Of a stretch of DNA of 64,000 nucleotides, positions 23,579 through 30,815 are shown piece by piece. Under the pieces are notes generated by a model. The model made no database searches and had not been told where the DNA came from. It was given only the letters and a program-made list of their open reading frames with translations. Numbering within the stretch: position 1 is the stretch's first letter; the number at the start of each line of letters is the position of its first letter. Source of the DNA: DASQWP01 sp050697555 (GTDB lineage Bacteria; Actinomycetota; Thermoleophilia; Gaiellales; Gaiellaceae); contig JBOHAD010000004.1 in assembly GCA_050697555.1 (NCBI GenBank), forward strand, positions 1-64,000, given 5' to 3'. A program made the translations under genes and the position numbers.

Positions 23579-24412
23579 ATGGCGACGATCCGCATCGGCC
23601 CGGCCCGCGTGCCGAGCCGGGAGAGCCCGGAGGCGGCCGTCAAGCTCCTCCGCGAGCGGGGGTACTCGGCCTGCGAGATCGACTTCGAAGGCGGCTTCTG
23701 GATGGACTACCCATGGGCGGAGCGCTTCGGCGAGCTCGCGCGCTCAAGCGGGATCGCGCTCTCGGTGCACGCGCCCATCGCGGGCTTCATGGGGCACCTC
23801 GAGCGCGACAAGAAGTACCGCATGGCGACCGGCATGCTCGACCACTCCGCCGGGATCGCCGTCGCCTGCGGAGCCGAGCTCGTCGTCTTCCACCCCGGCT
23901 TTCTGCTCGGACGGGAGCGCGAAGCGGCGCTCGAGGACGTCGCCGAGCAGCTCGGCGAGCTGCGCGAGCGCCTGGAGGGAAAGGGCCGCGGGGTTCCCTT
24001 CGGCGTCGAGGTCATGGGTCGCGTCCGCGAGCTCGGGACGGCGGAGGACGTCTTCTGGCTCTCTGCCCGCCTCGACTGGGTCCGGCCGGTGCTCGACTTC
24101 GCTCACCTCCACGCGGTCACCGACGGCGCGTTCCTCGACGCGGACGCCTTCACAGGCGTCCTCGAGACGGCGCACGCTCTGCTCGAGCCGGACACACCCT
24201 TCCACGTCCACTTCTCCGACATCGCCTACGCCAATCGGAACGAGACGAAGCACCTCTCCTACGGTGAAGGGACGCTGCGCGCCGAGCCCCTCCGGGACGC
24301 CCTCGCGGGCTTCGACCGCCCGGCGACCGTCATCAGCGAGTCGCCGAACGACGAGAGCCACCAGGCTATCCGGGCGATCCTGGCAGGAGTCGAAAGCCAC
24401 TCCCCTCGCTGA
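23579..24412 (+). CDS. endonuclease IV-like TIM-barrel protein (AP endonuclease family 2)
   Basis: A 277-aa xylose-isomerase-like TIM barrel. Metal-ligand positions of endonuclease IV are retained in order: SVHAPIAGFMG, VVFHPGFLLGRE, FGVEVMGRVREL, PVLDFAHLHAV, FHVHFSDIAY and VISESPN. It probably cleaves DNA at abasic sites, though some relatives are sugar isomerases. ATG 23579 is 6 nt after TAGGCT (23567-23572), predicting a leaderless mRNA. The 3' end overlaps the convergent glutaredoxin gene by 47 bp. Confidence 0.8.
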   Translation: MATIRIGPARVPSRESPEAAVKLLRERGYSACEIDFEGGFWMDYPWAERFGELARSSGIALSVHAPIAGFMGHLERDKKYRMATGMLDHSAGIAVACGAELVVFHPGFLLGREREAALEDVAEQLGELRERLEGKGRGVPFGVEVMGRVRELGTAEDVFWLSARLDWVRPVLDFAHLHAVTDGAFLDADAFTGVLETAHALLEPDTPFHVHFSDIAYANRNETKHLSYGEGTLRAEPLRDALAGFDRPATVISESPNDESHQAIRAILAGVESHSPR

Positions 24413-24767
24413 CGGCCACCGTGCGCTCCTCGCCGGGGCGCCGCCACGACTCGCCCAGCTTCTCGTTCAGCTTCCCCTCGAGCTCCCCGCTCGCGGCGAG
24501 CTCCTGGACGATGTCGGCGCCGCCGACGAGCTCGCCGCCGACGAAGACCTGCGGGATCGTCGGCCAGCTCGAGAGCGCCGAGAGCTCCTGCCGGATCTGC
24601 GGGTCGGGAAGCACGTCGACGGCGGTGAAGGAGGCGCCGACGGCCCGCAGCGCGTCCATAGCCCGCGCCGAGTTGCCGCAGTACGCCTGCTCGTGCGTCC
24701 CCTTGATGAAGGCGACGACGGGCTCGTTCTCGATCGTCTGCTGGACCTTCTCTCTCAGGTCGCTCAT
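24366..24767 (-). CDS. Grx4-family monothiol glutaredoxin with CGNS active site
   Basis: A 133-aa glutaredoxin of the Fe-S carrier (CGFS) class. MSDLREKVQQTIENEPVV, FIKGTHEQAYCGNSARAM, FTAVDVLPDPQIRQELSAL and SWPTIPQVFVGGELVGGADI are collinear with Grx4 proteins. The active site reads CGNS instead of CGFS, and the second conserved Cys (GGCD) is Ala. A C-terminal extension of about 25 residues overlaps the convergent gene. ATG 24767 overlaps the TGA of bolA (ATGA) with GAGGAG upstream. Grx4 and BolA form [2Fe-2S]-bridged complexes in iron and Fe-S homeostasis, consistent with the pairing. Confidence 0.88.
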   Translation of the reverse strand: MSDLREKVQQTIENEPVVAFIKGTHEQAYCGNSARAMDALRAVGASFTAVDVLPDPQIRQELSALSSWPTIPQVFVGGELVGGADIVQELAASGELEGKLNEKLGESWRRPGEERTVAVSEGSGFRLLPGSPG

Positions 24768-24994
24768 GTCTCGCTCCTCGTCGTGATTCGTAGCTCGTGG
24801 ATGGTGCCCTCCCGCATCGGCCCTTCGAGCGCCGTGTAGACGAGCCGGTGCTGGTCGACGAGCGAGAGGCCGTCGAAACGCGGGTCGACCACCGTCACGT
24901 GGAAGTGGTCGCCCCCGCCCGTCCGGTCGACGACGGCGAGCTCGCGCGCGCCCGGAAAGGCCATGCGCAGGAGCTCCTCCAGCCGCTCGCTCAC
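24764..24994 (-). CDS. bolA: BolA-family protein
   Basis: A 76-aa BolA/IbaG fold: ERLEELLRMAFPGARELAVV, DHFHVTVVDPRFDGLSLVDQ (helix-turn region with the conserved His), HRLVYTALEGPMREGTIHEL. It partners the monothiol glutaredoxin encoded next to share a [2Fe-2S] cluster. The start GTG 24994 is 6 nt after TATCTT (25006-25001), so it is probably leaderless. It is divergent from a secreted peptidase across only 42 bp. Confidence 0.9.
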   Translation of the reverse strand: MSERLEELLRMAFPGARELAVVDRTGGGDHFHVTVVDPRFDGLSLVDQHRLVYTALEGPMREGTIHELRITTRSET

Positions 24995-25036
24995 GCGTCG
25001 AAGATACCAACCGCGGGCCGCGCTAAGCTGAACCCG

Positions 25037-25864
25037 ATGCGCCGCTCGGCAATCGGGGTCGTCGCCGCCTCGCTGCTTCTCATGCTCGCCACGGCGCCGA
25101 GAGCGGATGCCTACATCTCTGGGAAGTCCGCGAAGAAGTGGACGGCGAAGATCGCCGCGCTCGGCCAGCGCCCGGCCGGGGGACGTCACGAGCGGCAAGC
25201 CGGCGGGATCGTCGCTCGGCAATTGCGTGCGCTTGGCTACGACGTGGTCGTGCAGAGGTTCCGGCTTCCGAATGGCAAGCGCTCCCGGAACATCGTCGGT
25301 CGGACGAGCCGGCCGACGCGCGCCATCGTCGTCGCGCACATCGACGGCGTCCGCGGCACCCCCGCCGCGAACGACAACGCGTCGGGAGTCGGAGTCCTGC
25401 TCGAGGTGGCTCGCGCGAACCGAACCAGGCCCGGCGTCTTGGTCGCCGCCCTGGGCGCCGAGGAGCGTCACGTCACGGGCTCCCCGCATCACCTCGGCTC
25501 GAGGCGGCTCCTCCGGAGCGTGAGAAAGGCGAACCGCAAGAAGGTCCGTTTCGCCATCTCCGTCGACATGGTCGGGGTCGGCTCGACTCTCAGCATCCGC
25601 GGCATCGAGGCCCAGCCCAACCGCTCCGCCCGCAGAGCGCTCAGGCGGGGACGCGCCCTTGGGTTCCACGCGAGCTACCTCCAGGACTCCGGCGTGTCCG
25701 ACCACGCCGAGCTGAGCCGGGGCGGGATTCCGGCCGCGTGGATCACATGGCGCTGGGACACGTGCTGGCACCAACCGTGCGATCGGATCGGACGAGTGCA
25801 GCGAGGGAAGCTGTGGAGCGCCGGCAAGCTCGTCAACGCGGCGGTCCGCGCCGCCGTGCGGTAG
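25037..25864 (+). CDS. secreted M28-family zinc aminopeptidase
   Basis: A 275-aa peptidase. An N-terminal signal peptide (IGVVAASLLLMLATAPRADA) is followed by an M28 catalytic domain: IVVAHIDGVRGT (first His ligand), AANDNASGVGVLLEVA (bridging Asp), ALGAEERHVTGS (catalytic and metal Glu), ISVDMVGVG, and SGVSDHAELSRGGIPAAWI (last His). It cleaves N-terminal residues from extracellular peptides. ATG 25037 lies 7 nt after TAAGCT (25024-25029), giving a leaderless message even for a secreted protein. Confidence 0.87.
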   Translation: MRRSAIGVVAASLLLMLATAPRADAYISGKSAKKWTAKIAALGQRPAGGRHERQAGGIVARQLRALGYDVVVQRFRLPNGKRSRNIVGRTSRPTRAIVVAHIDGVRGTPAANDNASGVGVLLEVARANRTRPGVLVAALGAEERHVTGSPHHLGSRRLLRSVRKANRKKVRFAISVDMVGVGSTLSIRGIEAQPNRSARRALRRGRALGFHASYLQDSGVSDHAELSRGGIPAAWITWRWDTCWHQPCDRIGRVQRGKLWSAGKLVNAAVRAAVR

Positions 25865-25866
25865 CG

Positions 25867-26037
25867 CTACCTGAGCCGCAGGTCGACGCCCGCGAGGATG
25901 AGCGGCCAGAGCGCGATGGCGAGGAGCATCGAGATCACGCGCTTGATCGCGTCGAGGTTCTCGAAGTAGTCGTTCTGGGCGGCGACGATGACGCCGATCA
26001 CGACGTAGAGGACGACGACGAGCTTGCTTACGCGCAT
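25867..26037 (-). CDS. small two-TM membrane protein (56 aa)
   Basis: A compact open frame from ATG 26037 to TAG: RVSKLVVVLYVVIGVIVAAQ, a hydrophilic loop NDYFENLDAIKR, then VISMLLAIALWPLILAGVDL. Two hydrophobic helices around a short polar loop make a plausible small inner-membrane protein, resembling uncharacterised actinobacterial hairpin proteins. It ends 2 bp from the convergent peptidase stop. The function is unknown. Confidence 0.65.
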   Translation of the reverse strand: MRVSKLVVVLYVVIGVIVAAQNDYFENLDAIKRVISMLLAIALWPLILAGVDLRLR

Positions 26038-26109
26038 ACCGCCCGCCTTCCTACCCCGTTCCGGAGGGATTTAGGCAAGCGGCGCCCTGGCCGATGATGA
26101 AGGTGCCGC

Positions 26110-26826
26110 ATGCCCGAAGGAGGAGTCACCGCGAAGCTGAGGGGCTCCCTCGAGAGCTACCTCGCCAGAAGCGCCGCAGAGCTCGACGAGCGCGGAGCCG
26201 CGCTGGCCGAGCGCGCTGCCGCGCTCGAGACCGAGAGCGTCGAGCTCGAGCGGGCCGAGAGCGAGCTGGGCGAGCGCCGGCGCCGTCTCGACGAGCTCGC
26301 GCCGGTGCAGGAGAGGCTCGACGGCGCCTTCGACCGCGTTCTCTCCGACCTCGAGGCACGCGGAGCACAGGTCACCGCCCGCGCCGTCGAGCTCGACGAG
26401 CGAATGCGTGCGCTCGCCGAGCGCGAGGCCGAGCTGGCGGAGCGCGAGCGGCTCTTCACCGAGAAGAGCGACCGCGTACGCATCGAGCAGCGGCGGCTCG
26501 CCGAGCGAGAGCGCGAGCTCGCGCACTTCCAGATCGAGCTCCTGGGGCCGGAGCCGGCGGCCGGGGCACGGTGGGTCGCGCAGCGCGACCGCTCCTTCGC
26601 GGAGGCCGACGAGGTGCTCCGCGAGCGCACCCAGGCGCTGGACGAGCGTGAGAAGGACCTCGAGGCGCGGCAGCTCCGCGCAGGCGTCGAAGCTCAGTTG
26701 CGGAAGGACGAGCTCGAGCGGCGGGAGCGCGAGCTCGAGGAGCTCGCCGCGCGAGTCGAGCGGCGCGAGGCCGAGCTCTCCGCCTACGTGGGGCAGCTCC
26801 AGGAGCTGCAGCGCCGGGCCGGCTAG
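26110..26826 (+). CDS. long coiled-coil protein
   Basis: A 238-aa protein that is almost entirely alpha-helical coiled coil, with repeated E/R/A/L heptads (for example LAERAAALETESVELERAES and LAEREAELAERERLFTEKSD). One short break near residue 146 (LLGPEPAAGARW) divides it in two. There is no signal peptide, TM segment or recognisable enzymatic domain. The start ATG 26110 has AAGGTG 5 nt upstream. It is probably structural or scaffolding; no further assignment can be made. Confidence 0.6.
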   Translation: MPEGGVTAKLRGSLESYLARSAAELDERGAALAERAAALETESVELERAESELGERRRRLDELAPVQERLDGAFDRVLSDLEARGAQVTARAVELDERMRALAEREAELAERERLFTEKSDRVRIEQRRLAERERELAHFQIELLGPEPAAGARWVAQRDRSFAEADEVLRERTQALDEREKDLEARQLRAGVEAQLRKDELERRERELEELAARVERREAELSAYVGQLQELQRRAG

Positions 26827-26838
26827 TAGTCGGGCCCG

Positions 26839-26976
26839 CTACTGCTCGCTCGGCTCGGTCCCGGGAAGCTCGAGACGGGCGAAGCCTCCGTCGTCGGGCA
26901 GGAAATCTTCCTCTTCCCGCTCCGCGTCGACCCGCTCGTCGCGCTCCGAGGTCTCGCGTTCGATCTGTGCGGCCAT
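26839..26976 (-). CDS. small acidic protein (45 aa)
   Basis: An open frame from ATG 26976 to TAG 26839 encoding AAQIERETSERDERVDAERE, then EEDFLPDDGGFARLELPGTE and a short tail. It is strongly acidic and hydrophilic with no cysteine. Its composition is protein-like, but it is short and lacks a clear ribosome binding site, so this is a tentative gene. It is convergent with the coiled-coil gene. Confidence 0.4.
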   Translation of the reverse strand: MAAQIERETSERDERVDAEREEEDFLPDDGGFARLELPGTEPSEQ

Positions 26977-27023
26977 ACGTCGCGCCTACCCGGGCAGGTC
27001 GTCCCCAAACGGGCGACCCGGCG

Positions 27024-27437
27024 CTACGCCTTGGTCGCGCCCCAATTCTCCGGCGAGACGTCGCGCACGCGCTGAGCGAACGACCAGAGGTGCCCCTCGG
27101 GGTCCGTGGCGTCGTAGCGGCGATCGCCGTACTCCTGATCCGTCGGCTCCGAGACGATCTCCGCCCCCGCTTCCTTCGCGGTCTCGAAGTGGGCGTCGAC
27201 GTCGTCGACGTAGACGTGGACGAGCTGTGTCGTCTGCCCCAGTTGCTTCGGATTCCGGTAGTCCGGCCCGGGATGGCCGAGCATGATCTCGCCGCCGTCG
27301 AGCGCCATCTCGGCGTGCGTAATCGCCCCGTTGTCGTCCTGGAAGCGGAGGCGCTCCTGGAACCCGAACGCTCGGCTCAGCCACTCCAGCGCGGCGCCGA
27401 CGTCTTCGTAGAGCAGGTAGGGAGTGATACGAGTCAT
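27024..27437 (-). CDS. VOC-superfamily protein (PhnB/glyoxalase-like)
   Basis: A 137-aa protein with paired beta-alpha-beta-beta-beta modules: TRITPYLLYEDVGAALEWLS, AEMALDGGEIMLGHPGPDYR, LVHVYVDDVDAHFETAKEAG and YGDRRYDATDPEGHLWSFAQ. This is the PhnB-type glyoxalase/bleomycin-resistance fold, usually metal-dependent; the His/Glu positions DPEGH are present. The substrate is unknown. It lies just outside the tRNA-derived direct repeat that marks the edge of a small integrated element. Confidence 0.85.
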   Translation of the reverse strand: MTRITPYLLYEDVGAALEWLSRAFGFQERLRFQDDNGAITHAEMALDGGEIMLGHPGPDYRNPKQLGQTTQLVHVYVDDVDAHFETAKEAGAEIVSEPTDQEYGDRRYDATDPEGHLWSFAQRVRDVSPENWGATKA

Positions 27438-27446
27438 ACGTCGGAC

Positions 27447-27488
27447 AGCGGACGACGGGGATCGAACCCGCGACCCTCAGCTTGGGAA
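27447..27488 (-). repeat. 42-bp direct repeat: 3' half of tRNA-Gly(CCC) (attachment-site copy)
   Basis: Identical over 42 bp, by inspection, to 29077-29118, which is the 3' half of the intact tRNA-Gly gene from the anticodon to the discriminator base. The 5' half of the tRNA is absent here, so this copy is not a functional tRNA. This is the layout left by a tRNA-targeting integrase. Confidence 0.85.
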
Positions 27489-27712
27489 TGGGCCAGAACG
27501 GGTGCAGGGTTGCCCCGATTCCGCTTGCTTGCTCAAGCTTACCTCAGGCTAGTTCGGTACGAATCGGCCTATTCGGGAACACCGTTCGGAACACGTTCTA
27601 GCGAGCGGACGGTGCCGAACGCGGCCCGACCGCGCCGCGCTCCACGCCGACTGACGATGCTCGCGCGTCTCAGGATGGCGCTCGCCCGGGCGCGAGCCGT
27701 TCCGCTCGCGGC

Positions 27713-27925
27713 TTAGTCGTCGCCTCCTGATCGAGGGCCGCGAAGTGGCCATCCGAACTCATCCTCATCGATAAGCCCTGCCTCCGCAGCACACGTTTCG
27801 TGGTAGCGCTCGACCTTCGGAGGGAGCAGGCTCCCCAACTGCGAAAGCCCGTGCTCCTCGGGCGCTATCTCACGGCCACAGTGAGCGCAGACGAGGCGCT
27901 TCCGGGTTCGCGTGAGCAAACGCAT
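27713..27925 (-). CDS. small CxxC...HxxC zinc-finger-like protein
   Basis: A 70-aa protein carried by the tRNA-Gly island. RLLTRTRKRLVCAHCGREIA is followed by LPPKVERYHETCAAEAGLID and an acidic tail. The spacing CAHC...HETC could bind one zinc. Its length and base composition are consistent with a cargo gene. It is not recognised as a named family. Upstream and downstream gaps within the island contain no further clear genes. Confidence 0.5.
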   Translation of the reverse strand: MRLLTRTRKRLVCAHCGREIAPEEHGLSQLGSLLPPKVERYHETCAAEAGLIDEDEFGWPLRGPRSGGDD

Positions 27926-27966
27926 GGTTGAAGCGTCCGTTTCGCCAATCGATTCGTCAACCCCTC

Positions 27967-28455
27967 CTAGCCGAAGGCGAGTCCGGCGAGGACGGCGAGG
28001 AGGATGAGGACGCAGCAAGCGATCGTGACGGCGATGAGCGCGCCCATGGTGAAGTGGAAGCCGCCGGAACGCTCGGTCTCGATCTTGCACGTCTGTCTCC
28101 CTTCGGGTAACGGCCGCACGAGTATCCCGCTCCCGCTCGCCACCTTCAAGCGAACGCCTGCGCGTCCGTCGCCAAGGCTCCCTTTGCTCCGGCAAAGGGT
28201 CGAGCTGTAGCGCGTAAGGCGGGAGAGTTTGGAGGGGCGCGAGCCTGCGCCGGGAGGGATGACTACCTCGAACGCCAGGCCGCAGGCTTCGCACGTCCGA
28301 GGCACCTTCGTCGGGAGCTGCCGGGGCTCGCGGAGCTGGACGCGCCTCGCGTAGCCAATCAGCCGCTTGAGTCCGTCCCGTTCCTCGTAGCTCAGCAAAG
28401 GAGCGGCGAGATTGCCAACGTCGCACGAATGGGCTCGCCCCGCGTCAGCAGGCAT
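27967..28455 (-). CDS. putative membrane protein with CxxC motif, island cargo
   Basis: An open frame of 162 aa. It has a polar N-terminal part with PRTCEACGLAFEVVIPPGAG, then a basic stretch, and a C-terminal transmembrane helix (MGALIAVTIACCVLILLAVL) running to the stop. It could be a tail-anchored protein, or only the last 26 residues may be a separate small membrane peptide starting at the internal Met. No family is recognised. Treat it as tentative. Confidence 0.35.
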   Translation of the reverse strand: MPADAGRAHSCDVGNLAAPLLSYEERDGLKRLIGYARRVQLREPRQLPTKVPRTCEACGLAFEVVIPPGAGSRPSKLSRLTRYSSTLCRSKGSLGDGRAGVRLKVASGSGILVRPLPEGRQTCKIETERSGGFHFTMGALIAVTIACCVLILLAVLAGLAFG

Positions 28456-28506
28456 CTATCGCGACGAGTAGCGTAGGCTCGCACGATCGACAAATCGGGA
28501 GGTGCC

Positions 28507-28833
28507 ATGCCTGTCTACCTCATGCGCTTCAGCTACACGCCTGAGACGTGGTCGCGGCTTATTCAGAACCCTGAAGATCGGCGTGATGCAGCGCGCGCTT
28601 ACATCGAACAGGTAGGCGGCGCCCTTCACGGCTTTTGGTATGGCTTCGGCGAATACGACGGCTACGCGATCCTAGAGGCGCCTGACAACGTCTCGGCGGC
28701 TGGCGCCGTACTTGCTATCGCAGCAGGCGGCGCCCTGGCCTCGGTCGAGACCACGGTCTTGATGACCGTCGAAGAGACGCTTGAGGCCCTGGCGAAGAGC
28801 AAGAGCATCGACTACCGCCGACCAGGGGAATAA
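28507..28833 (+). CDS. GYD-domain protein
   Basis: A 108-aa protein matching the GYD domain: MPVYLMRFSYTPETWSRLIQ, RDAARAYIEQVGGALHGFWY, FGEYDGYAILEAPDNVSAAG, then a Gly/Ala-rich strand and VETTVLMTVEETLEALAKS. GYD proteins are dimeric ferredoxin-like folds of unknown biochemical role. The start ATG 28507 has GGGAGGTG directly upstream, a strong Shine-Dalgarno, in contrast to the leaderless genes around it, which fits acquired DNA. Confidence 0.8.
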   Translation: MPVYLMRFSYTPETWSRLIQNPEDRRDAARAYIEQVGGALHGFWYGFGEYDGYAILEAPDNVSAAGAVLAIAAGGALASVETTVLMTVEETLEALAKSKSIDYRRPGE

Positions 28834-28926
28834 CAACGACAGCTTGAGGATGTACCAGCCGCACTCTTCTCTCCGGCGGCGGCGCCAAATCGGTTCGTAA
28901 GCCCTCCTAGCGAACCCCCGAGATAC

Positions 28927-28956
28927 GCAACGGCCGCCTCGTCGGGCGGCCGTTGC
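28927..28956. terminator. strong hairpin (12-bp perfect stem)
   Basis: GCAACGGCCGCC and its exact complement GGCGGCCGTTGC flank a TCGTCG loop. It lies 94 bp downstream of the GYD gene inside the island. No U tract follows, as is common in high-GC actinobacteria. Terminator function is inferred. Confidence 0.5.
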
Positions 28957-29076
28957 AGCACTACCTCCTGGGTCGTGAAGCTCTCCGTCGCGGGGTCTCG
29001 GAACACCGTTGGAACACGGTTTCGCTCACGCCGCCAACCCGGGCAACAAAAAACGCCGCCTAGCGGGGCTTTTCGA

Positions 29077-29149
29077 AGCGGACGACGGGGATCGAACCCG
29101 CGACCCTCAGCTTGGGAAGCTGATGCTCTACCAACTGAGCTACGTCCGC
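29077..29149 (-). tRNA. tRNA-Gly (anticodon CCC)
   Basis: A 73-nt cloverleaf. The acceptor stem GCGGACG pairs with CGTCCGC, and the D arm is GCTCAGTTGGTAGAGC. The anticodon stem TCAGC/GCTGA has loop TTCCCAA (anticodon CCC), and the T arm is GCGGGTTCGATCCCCGT. CCA is not encoded. It decodes GGG. Its 3' half is duplicated at 27447-27488, marking it as the attachment site of a small element. Confidence 0.95.
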
Positions 29150-29298
29150 GCGCGAGCCACGATAGCACCGCGTCCGCGCTCTTCCGGCCCGCGCGGGCAT
29201 GCTCCGAACGAGGGATACCCGTGCCGTCGCTCTGGGGGCAGGATGAGAGCAATGATCGACGAGCGGCGCCGCGGCCAGGCCGCTCAGGAGGTGCCCGC

Positions 29299-29460
29299 GT
29301 GGCGAGCAGTCGAATGAGGAGCAGCGAGCAAGGCCAGACGTCCAGCGAGTACGCGATCATTCTCGGCCTCATCGCGCCGCCCATCATCATCCTGTTCGCC
29401 CTCCTGTCCGACGCGATCGTGGCGCGGATCGACGCGGTCGCCGCCTTCTTCACCTCATAG
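29299..29460 (+). CDS. Flp/Fap-type pilin-like small protein
   Basis: A 53-aa protein: a short polar N-terminus (ASSRMRSSEQGQTSSEYA) followed by IILGLIAPPIIILFALLSDA and a C-terminal amphipathic stretch ending AAFFTS. The motif GQTSSEYA-I-I-L-G-L-I is the hallmark of Flp-type pilins, where a prepilin peptidase cuts before the conserved Glu-containing helix. GTG 29299 was chosen for the AGGAGGT sequence 6 nt upstream. No tad assembly genes are in the window. GGCCCG-CTA-CGGGCC (29501-29515) downstream may terminate transcription. Confidence 0.7.
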   Translation: MASSRMRSSEQGQTSSEYAIILGLIAPPIIILFALLSDAIVARIDAVAAFFTS

Positions 29461-29783
29461 CTCGAGGGAGCCCGGCGAACAGGGCCCCTCGCATCGTTCC
29501 GGCCCGCTACGGGCCGTTCACGGAGCGGGTGTCCATCGCGTAGGTAAGGTCGAGAACGCGACGGCATCCGAGTTCAGGTCGAGCACGTCGAGCGCGACGT
29601 TGGCGAACGTGTCGCAGGCCAGGTGGGAGCACGGGTCGTGCTACTAGCCGGCCGTACCGCCAGCCGTAACGGGGTCAGCGTAGAGAAGAGGGGCAGCCGC
29701 CGCAGCACCGCCCCTCTGAGACCGAGATCCTAGTCCGTTTTCCGCCCGGATGGAATACTTGCCGGGAACGGAAGGAGTTGGTG
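29461..29783. other. intergenic region upstream of aldolase gene with two hairpins
   Basis: No gene seen. It contains GGCCCG-CTA-CGGGCC (29501-29515), likely a terminator for the pilin gene, and AGAGGGGC...GCCCCTCT (29687-29717, 15-nt loop) in the leader or promoter zone of fba. AAGGAG 6 nt before ATG 29784 is the ribosome binding site, so this gene, unlike many here, has a conventional leader. Confidence 0.45.
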
Positions 29784-30815
29784 ATGACAAGAGAGAACGA
29801 GCTCGAATCGGTGGCCCGGGCCATCGTCGCCCCCGGCAAGGGCATCCTCGCCGCGGATGAGAGCCACCCGACGATCGAGAAGCGCTTCAAGTCGATCGAC
29901 GTCTCCTCGACGGAGGACAACCGGCGCTCGTACCGCGAGATGCTCTTCACGACGCCGGGGATCGGCGACCACGTGAGCGGAGTCATCCTCTACGACGAGA
30001 CGATTCGCCAGACGACGGCCGACGGGAGGCGCTTCACACAGGTGCTGGAGAGCGCCGGCGTCATCCCCGGGATCAAGGTCGACAAGGGCGCCAAGCCCCT
30101 CGCCGGCGCCGAGGGCGAGACGGTGACGGAGGGCCTCGACGGCCTCCGGGACCGCCTCGAGGAGTACCGCGAGCTCGGTGCGAAGTTCACCAAGTGGCGC
30201 GCCGTCATCGACATCGGCGAGGGCCTTCCGAGCGCGTACTCGATCCACGTGAACGCGCATGCGCTCGCGCGCTTCGCCGCGCTCTCGCAGGAGGCCGGTC
30301 TCGTTCCCATCGTCGAGCCCGAGGTGATGATGGACGGGGACCACGCGATCGACCGCTGCTACGAGGTGACCGAGGCAACCCTCGAAGCCGTGTTCAACGA
30401 GCTCTTCTCGCAGCGGGTCGTCTACGAGCGCATGCTCCTGAAGCCGAACATGGTGCTGTCGGGCAAGGAGTGCCCGACGCAGGCCGGCCCCGAGGAGGTC
30501 GCAGAGAGGACGGTGCGCTGCTTCCGGAGCGTCGTCCCCGCCGCCGTCCCGGGGATCGTGTTCCTCTCGGGCGGACAGAGCGACGAGCAGGCGACGGCGA
30601 ACCTCAACGCGATGAACTCGATTGGGCCGCACCCCTGGGAGCTCTCGTTCTCCTACGGGCGCGCGCTCCAGGCGCCGGCCCTCAAGGCCTGGAGGGGCGA
30701 CGAGGCGAACGTCGCGGCCGGGCAGGAGGCGTTCGCCCACCGCGCGCGGCTGAACGGCGCCGCCCGCTACGGCGACTACACGCCGGACATGGAGAAGGTG
30801 CCGACGGCGGCTTAG
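29784..30815 (+). CDS. fba: class I fructose-bisphosphate aldolase
   Basis: A 343-aa Schiff-base aldolase cleaving fructose-1,6-bisphosphate to DHAP and glyceraldehyde-3-phosphate. It has the animal/plant-like class I signature: APGKGILAADESHPTIEKRF at the N-terminus, GIKVDKGAKPLAG, the Schiff-base Lys in YERMLLKPNMVLSG, and VFLSGGQSDEQATANLNAM. Cytosolic. ATG 29784 is preceded by AAGGAG. Its 3' end overlaps the convergent canonical glpX by 4 bp, so aldolase and fructose-1,6-bisphosphatase, the flanking steps of gluconeogenesis, are neighbours. Confidence 0.95.
   Translation: MTRENELESVARAIVAPGKGILAADESHPTIEKRFKSIDVSSTEDNRRSYREMLFTTPGIGDHVSGVILYDETIRQTTADGRRFTQVLESAGVIPGIKVDKGAKPLAGAEGETVTEGLDGLRDRLEEYRELGAKFTKWRAVIDIGEGLPSAYSIHVNAHALARFAALSQEAGLVPIVEPEVMMDGDHAIDRCYEVTEATLEAVFNELFSQRVVYERMLLKPNMVLSGKECPTQAGPEEVAERTVRCFRSVVPAAVPGIVFLSGGQSDEQATANLNAMNSIGPHPWELSFSYGRALQAPALKAWRGDEANVAAGQEAFAHRARLNGAARYGDYTPDMEKVPTAA

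Larger units (their letters stand above)
27447..29118. mobile_element. mini integrative element or remnant in tRNA-Gly(CCC)
   Basis: A 1.67-kb segment bounded by 42-bp tRNA-Gly direct repeats. It carries a CxxC protein gene, a Cys-containing putative membrane protein and a GYD-domain gene, plus a near-repeat GGAACACCGTT(C)GGAACACG inside each end (27576-27595 and 28998-29016). No integrase, relaxase or phage gene is recognisable, so it is either a satellite mobilised in trans or a decayed island. Local base composition looks less GC-extreme than the neighbours. Confidence 0.65.

Noticed and set aside
27447..27488. Second tRNA-Gly gene
   Set aside because: Only the 3' half is present; the D arm and 5' acceptor strand are missing, so it cannot fold into a tRNA.
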